From Pseudomonadota bacterium (GTDB taxonomy: Bacteria > Pseudomonadota > Gammaproteobacteria > Burkholderiales > Burkholderiaceae_C), in assembly GCA_020161775.1 (NCBI GenBank), contig JAIUOW010000004.1, forward strand, positions 62,001 to 126,000: 64,000 nucleotides of DNA. Reading direction: 5' to 3'. Shown piece by piece: positions 27,837 to 38,609 of the stretch (within the stretch, counting starts at the first letter, position 1; each line of letters opens with the position of its first letter). The translations under genes and the position numbers were made by a program. A model generated the notes under the pieces. It did not search any database. It worked only from the letters and a program-made list of their open reading frames with translations, and was not told the origin of the DNA.

Positions 27837-28626
27837 ACAGTGCCCGCGCGGCGTCCAGTGCGGCGCCCACCATGGCCTGCAGCACGGGCTGGATGGCCGT
27901 GGCCCTGGCCTCGTCGTACGCAAACGGTGCCGCCTCCTGCATGTACAGGCTCTGGCACTTTTCCAGCTGCACGGCATGGATGTGGCTGGCCGGCTGGCCG
28001 TAGTGGCGCGTGATGTAGCCGCCCTTGAAGCGGCCGTTGACCACGCTGCTCACACCCGGCGCGTCGCGGCAGGCGCCTGCCACCGCGGCGGTGATGGACG
28101 CATGGGCGGCGGCGCCATTGGCCGTGCCGATGTTCAGGTCCGGCAGGCGGCCCTCAAACAGCCAGGGGATTTCGCTGCGGATGCTGTGCGCGTCCCACAG
28201 CAATACATAGCCGTGCAGCGCCTTGATGCGTTCGAGCTCGGCGCGCAAGGCGTCGTGGTAGGGCTGCCAGTACTGCTCGCGCCGCTGCGCACGCTGTGCG
28301 GCGCCGGGCGCCGCGCCTTCAACATAGAGCGGGTCGCCTGTGAAAAAGCGCGTGGGGCACAGCTCGGTGTTGGACGCGCCGGGGTACATGGGCGCGTCGT
28401 CCGGCGGGCGGTTCAGGTCAATGACGTAGCGCGACACGCGCGGCACGATCAGGCTGGCCCCCAGGCCCCGCACAAAGCCGTACAGCCGCTCCAGGTGCCA
28501 GTCGGTGTCTTCCACGCCCAGCGCGCGCGGCACGTAGCCGGGCTTCAGTTCGTCGGGGATGTGCGTGCCGACGTGCGGCATGCTGACCAAAAACGGCGCA
28601 CTGCCCTGGTGCAGTTGAAAACTCAT
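27826..28626 (-). CDS. hutG: N-formylglutamate deformylase
   Basis: 266 aa. Hydrolyses N-formyl-L-glutamate to glutamate and formate, completing the HutF/HutG route. Family motifs are [12 protein letters not shown] near the N-terminus, [21 protein letters not shown], and [22 protein letters not shown]. The ATG at 28626 overlaps the hutI stop as ATGA. Presence of both HutF and HutG, with no HutE or one-step formiminoglutamase, defines the five-step pathway. Confidence 0.96.
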   Translation of the reverse strand: MSFQLHQGSAPFLVSMPHVGTHIPDELKPGYVPRALGVEDTDWHLERLYGFVRGLGASLIVPRVSRYVIDLNRPPDDAPMYPGASNTELCPTRFFTGDPLYVEGAAPGAAQRAQRREQYWQPYHDALRAELERIKALHGYVLLWDAHSIRSEIPWLFEGRLPDLNIGTANGAAAHASITAAVAGACRDAPGVSSVVNGRFKGGYITRHYGQPASHIHAVQLEKCQSLYMQEAAPFAYDEARATAIQPVLQAMVGAALDAARALYAR

Positions 28627-29837
28627 ACGGCTTGCCCTTTGTGGACGGTTTGCAGGCGCGGGTTGGCGCCGATGGCGTAGCTCAGCTGCGCAGGGTGGTT
28701 CAGGTCCCACAGCACGAAGTCGGCGCGCAGGCCGGCGGCCAGCATGCCGCGGTCCTTCAGGCCCAGGGCCTGCGCGGCGTGACGGGTCACACCCGCCAGC
28801 GCCTCTTCGGGCGTCAGGCGGAACAGGGTGCAGGCCATGTTGAGCATCAGCAGCAGCGACGTGCAGGGTGAACTGCCGGGGTTGCAGTCGGTGGACACCG
28901 CCATGGGCACGCCATGCTCGCGCAGCACTGCAATGGGCGGCAGTCGTGTTTCGCGCAGGAAGTAGAACGCGCCGGGCAGCAGCACCGCCACCGAACCGGC
29001 GCGCGCCATGGCGGCCGCACCGTCGGCGCTGAGCCATTCAAGGTGGTCACAGCTCAGCGCGCCAAACCGCGCGGCCAGCTGGGCGCCGCCACTGTCGCTG
29101 AGTTGCTCCGCATGCAGCTTGACCGGCAGGCCCAGGGACTGGGCGGCTTCAAAGATGCGCTGCGTCTGCGCGGTGCTGAAAGCGATGCGTTCGCAGAATG
29201 CATCCACTGCGTCCACCAGGCCCAGCGCATGCAGCGCCGGCAGCATCTGCAGCACCTCCTGCAGGTAATCATCGGTGCGCCCGGCAAATTCAGGCGGCAC
29301 GGCATGCGCGCCCAGGAAGGTGGTGCGCACGTCCACCGGCAGACCGTTGGCAAGGCCTCGCGCCACCTCCAGCGTCTTGCGCTCGTGCGCCAGCGCCAGG
29401 CCGTAGCCGGACTTGATTTCCACCGTGGTCACGCCCTCGCCTGCCAGCGCCTTCAGCCGCGGCAGGCTCTGCGTGTGCAGCTGCCGCGCGCTGGCCTCGC
29501 GGGTGGCCTTGACGGTGGAGGCGATGCCACCACCCGCGCGCGCAATGTCCTCGTAGCTGGCGCCCTGCAGCCGCAGCTCGAACTCATGGGCCCGGTCACC
29601 GCCGTACACCAGGTGGGTGTGGCAGTCGATCAGGCCCGGCGTGACCAGCGCGCCGCCCGCATCGTGGCGCTGCGTGCACTGGTCCACATAAGCCTGCGGC
29701 AGGGCCGCATGCGGCCCCACCCAGGCCAGCGCTTCACCTTGCACCACCAGCGCGGCATCGTCCACCAGCCCATAGGGCTCGCCCCATTCGGGCTGCAGCG
29801 TGGCTGCCCGGCAGTTCGTCCAGATTTCCGTGTTCAC
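28623..29837 (-). CDS. hutI: Imidazolonepropionase
   Basis: 404 aa metal-dependent amidohydrolase opening the imidazolone ring to N-formimidoyl-glutamate (step three). Visible metal site: [12 protein letters not shown], with further ligands in [12 protein letters not shown] and [10 protein letters not shown]. It overlaps hutD and hutG by 4 nt on each side, so the minus-strand hut genes are tightly coupled. Confidence 0.98.
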   Translation of the reverse strand: MNTEIWTNCRAATLQPEWGEPYGLVDDAALVVQGEALAWVGPHAALPQAYVDQCTQRHDAGGALVTPGLIDCHTHLVYGGDRAHEFELRLQGASYEDIARAGGGIASTVKATREASARQLHTQSLPRLKALAGEGVTTVEIKSGYGLALAHERKTLEVARGLANGLPVDVRTTFLGAHAVPPEFAGRTDDYLQEVLQMLPALHALGLVDAVDAFCERIAFSTAQTQRIFEAAQSLGLPVKLHAEQLSDSGGAQLAARFGALSCDHLEWLSADGAAAMARAGSVAVLLPGAFYFLRETRLPPIAVLREHGVPMAVSTDCNPGSSPCTSLLLMLNMACTLFRLTPEEALAGVTRHAAQALGLKDRGMLAAGLRADFVLWDLNHPAQLSYAIGANPRLQTVHKGQAV

Positions 29838-30376
29838 AGGCTCACCTCCATCGACAACGCATCGTCAGCTTGCACCTGGAGTGCAGCGCCGTCCAGCCGC
29901 CAGGCCAATGTGTGCGGTGGCAGGGCCAGCACCTTGCCGCCACAGTGCACCGCCGCCGGACCCGAGGCTGCGTACACCGCCTGCAGCACAGCCGGCCCCA
30001 CCTGCGCGCGCCCGCGCACGCGGCGAAGCGCCGGCACGCCGGCGCGCACCATGAGGTTGAAGTCCTGCGTGACGCCGCCCAGCAGCGTGCATTGCGTACC
30101 GGCCGCCCCGTCAAACGCCAGCGGCTCGCTCGCGGGCGTGAGCGCATGCGCCTGGCCGTCGATCACCAGCCGCACGCCCGCGCCAGACAGCACCGCAAAG
30201 GCGCGCCGCACGCCCTCAAAGCGCGAGAACGGCCCGTCGGCCGCCACCTCGGCCACCGACAGCCGCACTTGCCAGAGCGCAGCCGACGGCCAGGCCAAAA
30301 GCTCGCGCGTGGTGCCACCGCCGTTCTTCCAGGGCTGCGGCTGCACATCGGCCAGGCTGATGATCGTCCAGCTCAT
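29834..30376 (-). CDS. hutD: HutD/Ves family cupin protein
   Basis: 180 aa bicupin, starting [25 protein letters not shown]; the WKNGGG motif is the family signature. In Pseudomonas HutD is proposed to moderate hut expression by binding a pathway intermediate; no enzymatic role is established. Overlaps hutC and hutI by ATGA on both sides. Confidence 0.93.
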   Translation of the reverse strand: MSWTIISLADVQPQPWKNGGGTTRELLAWPSAALWQVRLSVAEVAADGPFSRFEGVRRAFAVLSGAGVRLVIDGQAHALTPASEPLAFDGAAGTQCTLLGGVTQDFNLMVRAGVPALRRVRGRAQVGPAVLQAVYAASGPAAVHCGGKVLALPPHTLAWRLDGAALQVQADDALSMEVSL

Positions 30377-31083
30377 GCCTGAAACTGCCCCGCAAAGCTG
30401 TAGCGCGTGCCTGGGTATACCAGCCGCGCCACGCTGGCCACATGGGCGCCGCTCACGGTGCGGCGCATCATGGCCAGGCAGGGCTCGGTGCGCTTGATGC
30501 CCAACTGCCGGGCCTCTTCGGCCGTGGGCAGGCAGGCCTCTATGCTGTAGCTGGCCTCGGTCAGCGGTGCGCAGGCCAGCAGGTGATGGGTGGGCGTGGT
30601 CTGGGTGAAGTCCAGGTCCAGGTAGCCGGGCGCAGCCGCCGGGTTGACATAGCGGTCCTCGTACTGGATGGGCACGCCGTTTTCCAGGTGGATCAGGATG
30701 GTGTGGAACACCTTGTCGCCACGCTGCAGGCCCAGCGACTGCGCCAGGTCGGCGCTGGCTTTTTCCTGCGCCACCAGCAGCACGCGCGTGGTGTGCACAT
30801 GGCCGCGCTCGGCCACCTCTTCATGGATGTCGCGGATGGTCAGGCGCGACGAGATGCGGTGCAGCTCGGCCACCCGCGTGCCCGAGCCCTGCACGCGCGT
30901 GACCAGCCCCTCGGCCGCCAGCTCGCGCAGGGCGCGGTTGACCGTCATGCGGGCCACGGCGAACTGCTGCGCCAGTACCGATTCGCTGGGCACGGGGTCG
31001 CCCGGGCGCCATTCGCCGCTGCTGATATGGCCCTTGATGAAGGCCTTGACCTGTTCGTAAGCCGGCAGATCGGGTTTTTCCAT
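30373..31083 (-). CDS. hutC: Histidine utilization repressor
   Basis: 236 aa GntR-family repressor. N-terminal winged HTH (about 10-75: ESVLAQQFAVARMTVNRALRELAAEGLV) and a C-terminal UTRA domain that binds urocanate. The ATG at 31083 is chosen over a 55-codon upstream extension because the extension runs through the divergent promoter and operator. It is the first gene of the minus-strand hut operon and divergent from hutU. Confidence 0.96.
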   Translation of the reverse strand: MEKPDLPAYEQVKAFIKGHISSGEWRPGDPVPSESVLAQQFAVARMTVNRALRELAAEGLVTRVQGSGTRVAELHRISSRLTIRDIHEEVAERGHVHTTRVLLVAQEKASADLAQSLGLQRGDKVFHTILIHLENGVPIQYEDRYVNPAAAPGYLDLDFTQTTPTHHLLACAPLTEASYSIEACLPTAEEARQLGIKRTEPCLAMMRRTVSGAHVASVARLVYPGTRYSFAGQFQA

Positions 31084-31101
31084 GGGCCAAGAATACCCCA
31101 G

Positions 31102-31130
31102 TTGACACAAGTTGTATAGACAACTACAGT
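31102..31130 (+). promoter_or_regulatory. hutU promoter with HutC-like operator
   Basis: TTGACA (31102-31107) and TACAGT (31125-31130) are spaced by 17 nt. Between them AGTTGT-ATAG-ACAACT (31110-31125) is a palindrome that matches the TTGTATAGACAA core known from HutC sites of enteric bacteria. A bound repressor would block the promoter directly. Confidence 0.75.
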
Positions 31131-31162
31131 TCGCCGAAATCGACACGCCCGCAGGAGTTGCC

Positions 31163-32863
31163 ATGTCTGACCTTTCGCAAACCCCCTTCCTGGCCAGCAA
31201 GGCCCGCCCGGTACGGGCGCCGCGCGGCAGCGCCATCAGCTGCGCCAACTGGCAGATCGAGGCCGCCTACCGCATGCTCCAGAACAACCTGGACCCGGAG
31301 GTGGCCGAGAACCCCGACGAACTGGTGGTGTACGGCGGCATCGGCAAGGCCGCGCGCAACTGGCCGTCGTTTGATGCCATTCTGGATTCCCTGCGCAAGC
31401 TGGCGCCCGATGAAACGCTGCTGATCCAGTCGGGCAAGCCCGTGGGCGTGTTTCGCACCCACACCGGCGCGCCGCGTGTGCTGCTGGCAAATTCGAACCT
31501 GGTGCCGCAATGGGCCAACTGGGAACACTTCAACCAGTTGGACCGCGCGGGCCTGATGATGTACGGCCAGATGACCGCCGGCAGCTGGATCTACATCGGC
31601 AGCCAGGGCATCGTGCAGGGCACGTATGAAACCTTTGTGGAGGCGGGCCGCCAGCACTACAACGGCGACCTGGCCGGGCGCTGGATCCTGACCGCCGGCC
31701 TGGGCGGCATGGGCGGCGCGCAGCCGCTGGCGGCCACCTTTGCCGGCGCCTGTTCACTGAACATCGAATGCCAGCAAAGCCGCATTGACTTCCGCCTGCG
31801 CACCAAATACCTGGACAAGCAGGCCAGGGACCTGGACGAAGCGCTGGCGTTGATCGCGCATCACACCGCCCGCAAAGAGGCGGTGTCGATCGGCCTGTGC
31901 GGCAACGCGGCCGATATCGTGCCCGAGCTTGTAAAGCGTGCGCAAAACGGTGGACCGCGCCCGGACATCGTGACCGACCAGACCTCGGCCCACGACATCA
32001 TCAATGGCTACCTGCCCAGCGGCTGGACCGTGGCGCAATGGCAGGCGGCGCAGAAAGACCCGGCTCAGCATGCCGCACTCAAGCAGGCCGCGGGTGAATC
32101 CTGCGCCACCCACATCCGCGCCATGCTGGCCTTCCATGCCATGGGCATTCCCACGGTGGACTACGGCAACAACCTGCGCCAGGTAGCCAAGGATTTTGGC
32201 GTGGCCAATGCGTTTGACTTCCCCGGCTTCGTACCAGCCTATGTGCGCCCGCTGTTCTGCAAGGGCATCGGGCCGTTCCGCTGGGTGGCACTCTCTGGCG
32301 ACCCCGAGGACATCCGCAAGACCGACGCGAAGATGAAGGAACTCTTCCCCGACAACAAGCACCTGCACCGCTGGCTGGACATGGCGGGTGAGCGCATCGC
32401 ATTCCAGGGCCTGCCCGCGCGCATCTGCTGGATCGGCTTGGGCGAGCGGCACCTGGCCGGCCTGGCGTTCAACGAGATGGTGAAGTCCGGCGAGCTGAAA
32501 GGCCCGATCGTGATCGGCCGCGACCACCTGGACAGCGGCTCGGTCGCATCGCCCAACCGCGAGACCGAAGCCATGAAGGACGGCAGCGACGCGGTGAGCG
32601 ACTGGCCGTTGCTGAACGCCCTGCTCAATACCGCCAGCGGCGCCACCTGGGTCAGCCTGCACCATGGGGGCGGCGTGGGCATGGGCTATTCGCAGCACAG
32701 CGGCGTGGTGATCTGCGCCGACGGCACGCAAGAGGCGGCCGACAAGCTGGGCCGCGTGCTGTTCAACGACCCGGCCACCGGCGTGATGCGCCATGCGGAT
32801 GCGGGCTATGACATCGCAAAGCAGTGCGCCAAAGACAACCACCTCAACCTGCCGATGATCTGA
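31163..32863 (+). CDS. hutU: Urocanate hydratase
   Basis: 566 aa NAD-dependent enzyme converting urocanate to imidazolone propionate (step two). The long glycine-rich and NAD-binding segments ([27 protein letters not shown]) and the near-C-terminal [15 protein letters not shown] are typical. An AGGAG site precedes the ATG at 31163. The stop overlaps the hutH start as TGATG. Confidence 0.98.
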   Translation: MSDLSQTPFLASKARPVRAPRGSAISCANWQIEAAYRMLQNNLDPEVAENPDELVVYGGIGKAARNWPSFDAILDSLRKLAPDETLLIQSGKPVGVFRTHTGAPRVLLANSNLVPQWANWEHFNQLDRAGLMMYGQMTAGSWIYIGSQGIVQGTYETFVEAGRQHYNGDLAGRWILTAGLGGMGGAQPLAATFAGACSLNIECQQSRIDFRLRTKYLDKQARDLDEALALIAHHTARKEAVSIGLCGNAADIVPELVKRAQNGGPRPDIVTDQTSAHDIINGYLPSGWTVAQWQAAQKDPAQHAALKQAAGESCATHIRAMLAFHAMGIPTVDYGNNLRQVAKDFGVANAFDFPGFVPAYVRPLFCKGIGPFRWVALSGDPEDIRKTDAKMKELFPDNKHLHRWLDMAGERIAFQGLPARICWIGLGERHLAGLAFNEMVKSGELKGPIVIGRDHLDSGSVASPNRETEAMKDGSDAVSDWPLLNALLNTASGATWVSLHHGGGVGMGYSQHSGVVICADGTQEAADKLGRVLFNDPATGVMRHADAGYDIAKQCAKDNHLNLPMI

Positions 32864-34404
32864 TGACGCTCACCCTCGTCCCTGGCCAGCTCACGCTGGC
32901 CCAGCTGCGCAGCCTGTGCAGCCCCACACCGCCGCAGGTGGCGATTGACCCGTCCTGCCGCGAAGGCATTCGGGCCAGCGCCGCGCTGGTGAAGAAAGCC
33001 ACCGAGGGCGACGCCGCCGTTTATGGCGTGAACACGGGCTTTGGCAAGCTGGCCATGAAGCGCATCGCGCGTGAAGACCTGGCCACGCTGCAGCTCAAGC
33101 TGCTGCGCTCCCACGCCGTGGGCGTGGGCGAGCCGATGAGCGAGCGCGTGGTGCGCCTGATCCTGGTGCTCAAGGCCACCAGCCTGGCGCGCGGCTATTC
33201 GGGCGTGCGCGAAGAAGTGGTGGACGCGCTGATCGCGCTGCACAACGCAGGCGTGGTGCCCGTGATTCCCTGCCAGGGTTCGGTGGGCGCGTCGGGCGAC
33301 CTGGCGCCGCTGGCCCACCTGTGCCTGCCGCTCATTGGCGAAGGCGAGGCGTTCTACCAGGGCCAGCGCATGGCTGGCGGCGACGCGCTGGCCCGTGCGG
33401 GCCTCAAGCCCATCGCCCTGGGCGCCAAGGAAGGCCTGGCGCTGATCAATGGCACGCAGGTGTCGGCTGCGCTTGCCATCGAGGCCCTGCTGGCCACCGA
33501 CCGCCTGTTTGAAGCCGCCGTGATATCCGGCGCGCTGACATTGGATGCCGCCCGCGGCAGCGACGGCCCGTTTGACCCGCGCATCCACGCCGTGCGCGGC
33601 CAGCCGGGGCAGATGGACTGCGCAGCGGCCTACCGCGCACTGATGGTGGGCAGCGAAATCCGCGCGTCGCACCTGGAAGGCGATGACCGCGTGCAGGACC
33701 CGTATTGCCTGCGCTGCCAGCCGCAGGTGATGGGCGCCTGCCTGGACCAGATGCGCTATGCCGCGCAGGTGCTGGTGCGCGAGGCCAATGCCGTGACAGA
33801 CAACCCACTGGTGTTCGAAGGGCTGATGGTGTCCGGCGGCAACTTCCACGCCGAGCCGGTGGCACTGGCCGCCGACGCCTTGGCCGTGGCGATTGCCGAA
33901 ATTGGCGCCATCACCGAGCGGCGCATTGCCATGCTGGTGGATACCGTGGTGTCGCGCCTGCCGCCCTTCCTCACGCCCGATCCGGGCCTGAACAGCGGCT
34001 TCATGATCGTGCACGTGACAGCCGCCGCGCTGGCCAGCGAAAACAAATCCCTGGCCCACCCCGCCAGCGTGGACAGCCTGCCCACCTCCGCCAATCAGGA
34101 AGACCATGTGAGCATGGCCACCTTCGCGGCGCGGCGCCTGACGCCCATGCTGTCCAACACCGCGCACATCGTGGCCATCGAGCTGCTGGCCGCCGCGCAG
34201 GGCATTGAATTTTTGCGGCCGCTGGCCAGCGCCCCGGCACTGGAAGGCGTGATGCGCCTGGTGCGCAGCGTGTCGCCCGCCATGATGCAGGACCGCAGCC
34301 TGGCGCGCGACATGCAGGCCATGCAGCACCTGGTGGCCAGCGGTGCCATCGGTGACGCCACCGAGACGCACATTGCGGAATTACACGCATTGCGCCTGGC
34401 ATGA
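32863..34404 (+). CDS. hutH: Histidine ammonia-lyase
   Basis: 513 aa. Deaminates histidine to urocanate (step one). The self-forming MIO prosthetic group comes from Ala-Ser-Gly at 143-145 (GSVGASGDLAPL). Catalytic Tyr54 is in VYGVNTGFGKL. The ATG at 32863 overlaps the hutU stop by one base; the longer open frame is not needed. An ABC transporter follows on the same strand. Confidence 0.98.
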   Translation: MTLTLVPGQLTLAQLRSLCSPTPPQVAIDPSCREGIRASAALVKKATEGDAAVYGVNTGFGKLAMKRIAREDLATLQLKLLRSHAVGVGEPMSERVVRLILVLKATSLARGYSGVREEVVDALIALHNAGVVPVIPCQGSVGASGDLAPLAHLCLPLIGEGEAFYQGQRMAGGDALARAGLKPIALGAKEGLALINGTQVSAALAIEALLATDRLFEAAVISGALTLDAARGSDGPFDPRIHAVRGQPGQMDCAAAYRALMVGSEIRASHLEGDDRVQDPYCLRCQPQVMGACLDQMRYAAQVLVREANAVTDNPLVFEGLMVSGGNFHAEPVALAADALAVAIAEIGAITERRIAMLVDTVVSRLPPFLTPDPGLNSGFMIVHVTAAALASENKSLAHPASVDSLPTSANQEDHVSMATFAARRLTPMLSNTAHIVAIELLAAAQGIEFLRPLASAPALEGVMRLVRSVSPAMMQDRSLARDMQAMQHLVASGAIGDATETHIAELHALRLA

Positions 34405-34454
34405 AGTCTGCATAGAGTTTCCTCACACCAACCCGTCAACCCACTGGAGAAACC

Positions 34455-35399
34455 ATGAAGAAGCTGTTCACCGCCGCCCTCGTCACGCTGGCCTTTGCCG
34501 GCGCCCACGCGCAGGAAACCAAAGTTGCCATCGGCATGTCGGGCTGGACGGGCTTTGCACCGCTAACCCTGGCCAAGGAAGCCGGCATCTTCAAGAAAAA
34601 CGGCCTGGACGTGTCCATCAAGAAGATCCCGCAAAAAGACCGCCACCTGGCCGTTGCGTCGGGCGACATCCAGTGCGCGGCCACCACGGTGGAGACCTGG
34701 ATCGCCTGGAACGCCGCTGGCGTGGCCACCACGCAGATCTTCCAGCTGGACAAAAGCTATGGCGCCGATGGCATGGTGGTCAAGCCCGGCATCACCAAGA
34801 TCAGCGATCTGAAGGGCAAGACCGTGGCCGCCAGCGCGCCCGGCACCGCGCCCTACTTCACCCTGGCGTGGATGCTCAAGAAGAACGGCCTGAGCCCGAA
34901 GGACGTGAAGATCGTCAACCTGGAGCCGCAGGCTGCCGCCAACGCGATGATCGCGGGCAACAAGGACATTGACGCCGCGATGACCTACGAACCCTATCTG
35001 GGCGCCGTGCGGGCCAAGCCCGAGGCCGGCAAGATCATTGCCACCACGCTGGACTACCCGATGATCATGGACACCTTCGGCTGCACGCCCAAGTTCCTGA
35101 ACGACAACCCCAAGGCCGCCAAGGCCCTGGCCGACAGCTACTTTGAAGCCGTGGAAATGATCGCCAAGGACCCCAAGAAGAGCTTTGAAATCATGGGCGC
35201 CGACGTCAAGCAAAGCGGCGACCAATTTGAAGCCAGCCAGAAATACCTGCGCTGGCAGGACCGCGCGGCCAACCAGAAGTTCTTTGCCGGCGAGCACGCC
35301 GCCTTCAGCAAGGAAGCCGCCGACCTGCTGCTGGAAGCCGGCGTGATCAAGGCCATCCCCGACCTCACCAAGCTGGCTGACACGCGCTTCCTCAAATAA
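34455..35399 (+). CDS. NitT/TauT-type ABC transporter substrate-binding protein
   Basis: 314 aa with a signal peptide (about 1-19, ending AGAHA before QETKV). The mature part is the SsuA/ThiY/NMT1-like fold (SGWTGFAPLTLAKEAGIFKKNGLDV). It lies 50 nt after hutH with a GGAGAAACC site, so it is probably co-transcribed. By context the ligand may be histidine, urocanate or a related imidazole, although the protein is not of the usual HutX/ProX type. One-base overlap with the permease gene. Confidence 0.9.
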   Translation: MKKLFTAALVTLAFAGAHAQETKVAIGMSGWTGFAPLTLAKEAGIFKKNGLDVSIKKIPQKDRHLAVASGDIQCAATTVETWIAWNAAGVATTQIFQLDKSYGADGMVVKPGITKISDLKGKTVAASAPGTAPYFTLAWMLKKNGLSPKDVKIVNLEPQAAANAMIAGNKDIDAAMTYEPYLGAVRAKPEAGKIIATTLDYPMIMDTFGCTPKFLNDNPKAAKALADSYFEAVEMIAKDPKKSFEIMGADVKQSGDQFEASQKYLRWQDRAANQKFFAGEHAAFSKEAADLLLEAGVIKAIPDLTKLADTRFLK

Positions 35400-36178
35400 T
35401 GAAACCTCTTGAGCCAGTGGCACCCGGCACCCGCGTGGTGCTGGGGGTGAGCTTCTTCATTTTGTTCTTTGCCGTGTGGGCCGCCGCGACCTTCGGCGGC
35501 TTCGTGTCCAAGACCTTCCTGGCCGACCCGTGGACCATGATCAAGTCGGGCTACGACCTGCTGGCCAACCAGGGCTTCATCAAGGACATTGGCATGACGG
35601 TATGGCGCGTGCTGGGTGGCTTTGCCATTGCCGCCGCGCTGGCCGTGCCGCTGGGCGTGCTGATGGGCGCCTACAAGCCCATCGAGGCGTTCTTCGAGCC
35701 CTTCGTGAGTTTCGCGCGCTACCTGCCCGCGTCAGCCTTCATCCCGCTCCTGATCCTGTGGGCCGGCATTGGCGAGGCGCAAAAGCTCAGCGTGATCTTC
35801 ATCGGCAGCTTCTTCCAGCTGGTGCTGATGATTGCGGTGAGCGTGGGCAACACGCGGCGCGACCTGGTGGAGGCAGCCTACACGCTGGGCGCGGGCGACC
35901 GCGGCATTGTCACGCGGGTGCTGGTGCCCAGCAGCGCACCCGAGATTGCCGAGACGCTGCGCATGGTGCTGGGCTGGGCCTGGACTTATGTGATCGTGGC
36001 CGAGCTGATCGGCGCGAGCAGCGGCATCGGCCACATGATCACCGACAGCCAGGCGCTGCTGGCCACCGACCAGATCATCTTCGGCATCATCGTCATCGGC
36101 CTGATCGGTCTGGCGAGCGACTTCGCCTTCAAGGCCTTCAACAAGAAGCTGTTCCCCTGGGCGCAGATCGGAAGATGA
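35399..36178 (+). CDS. NitT/TauT-type ABC transporter permease
   Basis: 259 aa, about six membrane helices. The EAA loop that docks the ATPase is visible near VEAAYTLGAGDRGIVTRVLVP. It forms one importer with the flanking binding protein and ATPase. The start overlaps the binding-protein stop (TAATG). Confidence 0.93.
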   Translation: MKPLEPVAPGTRVVLGVSFFILFFAVWAAATFGGFVSKTFLADPWTMIKSGYDLLANQGFIKDIGMTVWRVLGGFAIAAALAVPLGVLMGAYKPIEAFFEPFVSFARYLPASAFIPLLILWAGIGEAQKLSVIFIGSFFQLVLMIAVSVGNTRRDLVEAAYTLGAGDRGIVTRVLVPSSAPEIAETLRMVLGWAWTYVIVAELIGASSGIGHMITDSQALLATDQIIFGIIVIGLIGLASDFAFKAFNKKLFPWAQIGR

Positions 36179-36202
36179 ACACGCTGACCTCCCGGCCCTG
36201 TC

Positions 36203-36223
36203 ATTCCGGGCTTGACCCGGAAT
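36203..36223. repeat. REP-like palindrome inside the ABC transporter operon
   Basis: ATTCCGGG-CTTGA-CCCGGAAT is a perfect 8-bp inverted repeat in the 52-bp gap between permease and ATPase genes, in the context TGTCATTCCGGGCTTGACCC, the form of the interspersed CATTCCGGG-type repeats seen in many proteobacterial genomes. It could form an mRNA stem that affects expression of the ATPase gene. Confidence 0.65.
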
Positions 36224-36230
36224 CCACCGC

Positions 36231-37019
<789 letters not shown>

Positions 37020-37137
37020 CACCTCATCCCCCGGGTGGCGGCGTTACGCCTGCTTACGTGCTGCCAGCGCAGGGCTATTGAACTGGCTTGAATTCTCCAG
37101 TCCAATCCGCTCAGGTCAGTACGCAGGGAGGATCGCC

Positions 37138-38187
37138 ATGCCAGTCAGCCACGCCATTCTGGGGCCGGCCCTTGCCGCCGCCCTGGCGCCAGGTATTTCA
37201 CTCGAAGACCGTTTTCAAACTGCTTTGGGCAACGCACCGGGTGCGGCAGCAGCGGTTCCGCGCAATGGCATGCGCGACATTCTCGACGAATACCGCAACG
37301 CACCCACCTTCGTTCTCGTCAGCAGGCGGGCTGACGGCATTCTGGGCATCGACGCCGCTGTGCAGGCCCTGCGCCTGATCTGGCTGCCAACCTTGACGGT
37401 GCCTGCGCCTGCGGTCGACACGGCGGTCGAGACTGTCCTTCGGGCCTGCGCCGCGTGGCTTGGCGGCTCCCGGCCCACCATCACGTCGTGGCGCACCCAG
37501 GTGATCAGGCGTCTCTACTGGAAAACCGCGTGGTGCTACGCGGCACAGATTTGGCGTTGGGCCGCCAATACCGCCATCGGGCTCAACAACATTGCAGGCG
37601 ACGCAACATCGGCCCTGGAACCCGTGCCCCCCGGCTTTGCTGCGGTCAACCTGAACCCGTACGCCAACGCCGTGGACTACACACCCAGCGCGGCGGCGGT
37701 CCTGTACCGGGGCGACAACCGTTCACCGCTGCAGATGTGGGCCGCCAACGGGTTCCAGCCGCGAAACCTGGATACGGATGTGTACTACCCGTGGTTCGCC
37801 GGCAACTCGATGGCCGACACCATCTCGGCCACCAACCAGCAGGCGCTGGCGGTCAACGCTTCCAGCGTCGGTGGCGCCATGGTCGTTGGAGCCGTGCCGG
37901 CCTGGCTGGACGCCCTGGTTCATCCAGCGGGTCCGATGCCGGCCAACTACTATCGTGGCTTCGTCTACGAACTTGGCAACCTCGGCGCTGCCCAGAGTGT
38001 GCGCGTGGTGACCGAAATCGCCGGTCGTGAAGAGGTTTACCTGGCCATTCCCCGTGCATGCTTTACGCGGTGGTGGGTCGTGCGGTTTCAGGACAAGCGA
38101 ACCTTTGGCCCATTTGCCTTTGCAGCCGGCTTTCCTGCGCCGCTGGTTGCCCCGCAATGGTCTGGCGCGCCGCGTCAGCTGGCGTAG
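37138..38187 (+). CDS. Putative ADP-ribosyltransferase, cholera/pertussis toxin type
   Basis: 349 aa from the ATG at 37138, which has a strong GGGAGG site. Residues about 188-316 match the R-S-E class of mono-ADP-ribosyltransferases: LYRGDNRSP (189-197, Arg191; LYRADSRPP in cholera toxin, VYRYDSRPP in pertussis S1), NGFQPR after it, DTISATN (227-233, in place of the YVSTS strand), YYRGFVYEL, and REEVYLAIP (297-305), aligning with the EQEVSALGGIP/SEYLAHRRIP catalytic-Glu segment (candidate Glu299). The residue two before it is Arg, not the usual Glu/Gln. The N-terminal ~180 residues match no family I recognise and there is no clear signal peptide. Function as a toxin or effector is inference. 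Confidence 0.65.
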   Translation: MPVSHAILGPALAAALAPGISLEDRFQTALGNAPGAAAAVPRNGMRDILDEYRNAPTFVLVSRRADGILGIDAAVQALRLIWLPTLTVPAPAVDTAVETVLRACAAWLGGSRPTITSWRTQVIRRLYWKTAWCYAAQIWRWAANTAIGLNNIAGDATSALEPVPPGFAAVNLNPYANAVDYTPSAAAVLYRGDNRSPLQMWAANGFQPRNLDTDVYYPWFAGNSMADTISATNQQALAVNASSVGGAMVVGAVPAWLDALVHPAGPMPANYYRGFVYELGNLGAAQSVRVVTEIAGREEVYLAIPRACFTRWWVVRFQDKRTFGPFAFAAGFPAPLVAPQWSGAPRQLA

Positions 38188-38194
38188 CCGCGAT

Positions 38195-38455
38195 CTAACG
38201 GTAAAACGCCTCGACCTTGCCCTTGAGCTTGATCATCAGCGGGTTGCCCTTGCGGTCCAGCGTCTTGCCGGCGGGCACCTGGATCCAGCCTTCGCTGAGG
38301 CAGTACTCCTCGACATCGTTGCGCTCCTTGCCGTTGAAGCGGATGCCAATGGGGTGTTCGAACACGGCGGCAACGTGGTGCTTGCTGCGCGGGTCCACGC
38401 TCAGACGGTCGGGCAGGTCGGGGCGGCTGGCGGGGGAAGTGGTGGGTTCAGTCAT
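38195..38455 (-). CDS. DUF3297 family protein
   Basis: 86 aa soluble protein with the conserved core LPDRLSVDPRSKHHVAAVFE and VEEYCLSEGWIQVPAGKT of DUF3297. Widespread in proteobacteria, function unknown. Ends 7 nt from the convergent ADP-ribosyltransferase-like gene. Confidence 0.9.
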   Translation of the reverse strand: MTEPTTSPASRPDLPDRLSVDPRSKHHVAAVFEHPIGIRFNGKERNDVEEYCLSEGWIQVPAGKTLDRKGNPLMIKLKGKVEAFYR

Positions 38456-38609
38456 GGCCCGTATTTTCCCCGCGTTTCACGCTGCATGGCGCGGGTGGTT
38501 TACCTACATTCCCGAAGCGCCCTTCCGACATGCAAATGCCCCAAGTACCTACCAGACCGCCTGGCGGTGGTGCGGATCATGGCGTCATTGCTGAACTGAA
38601 AGGCACGCC

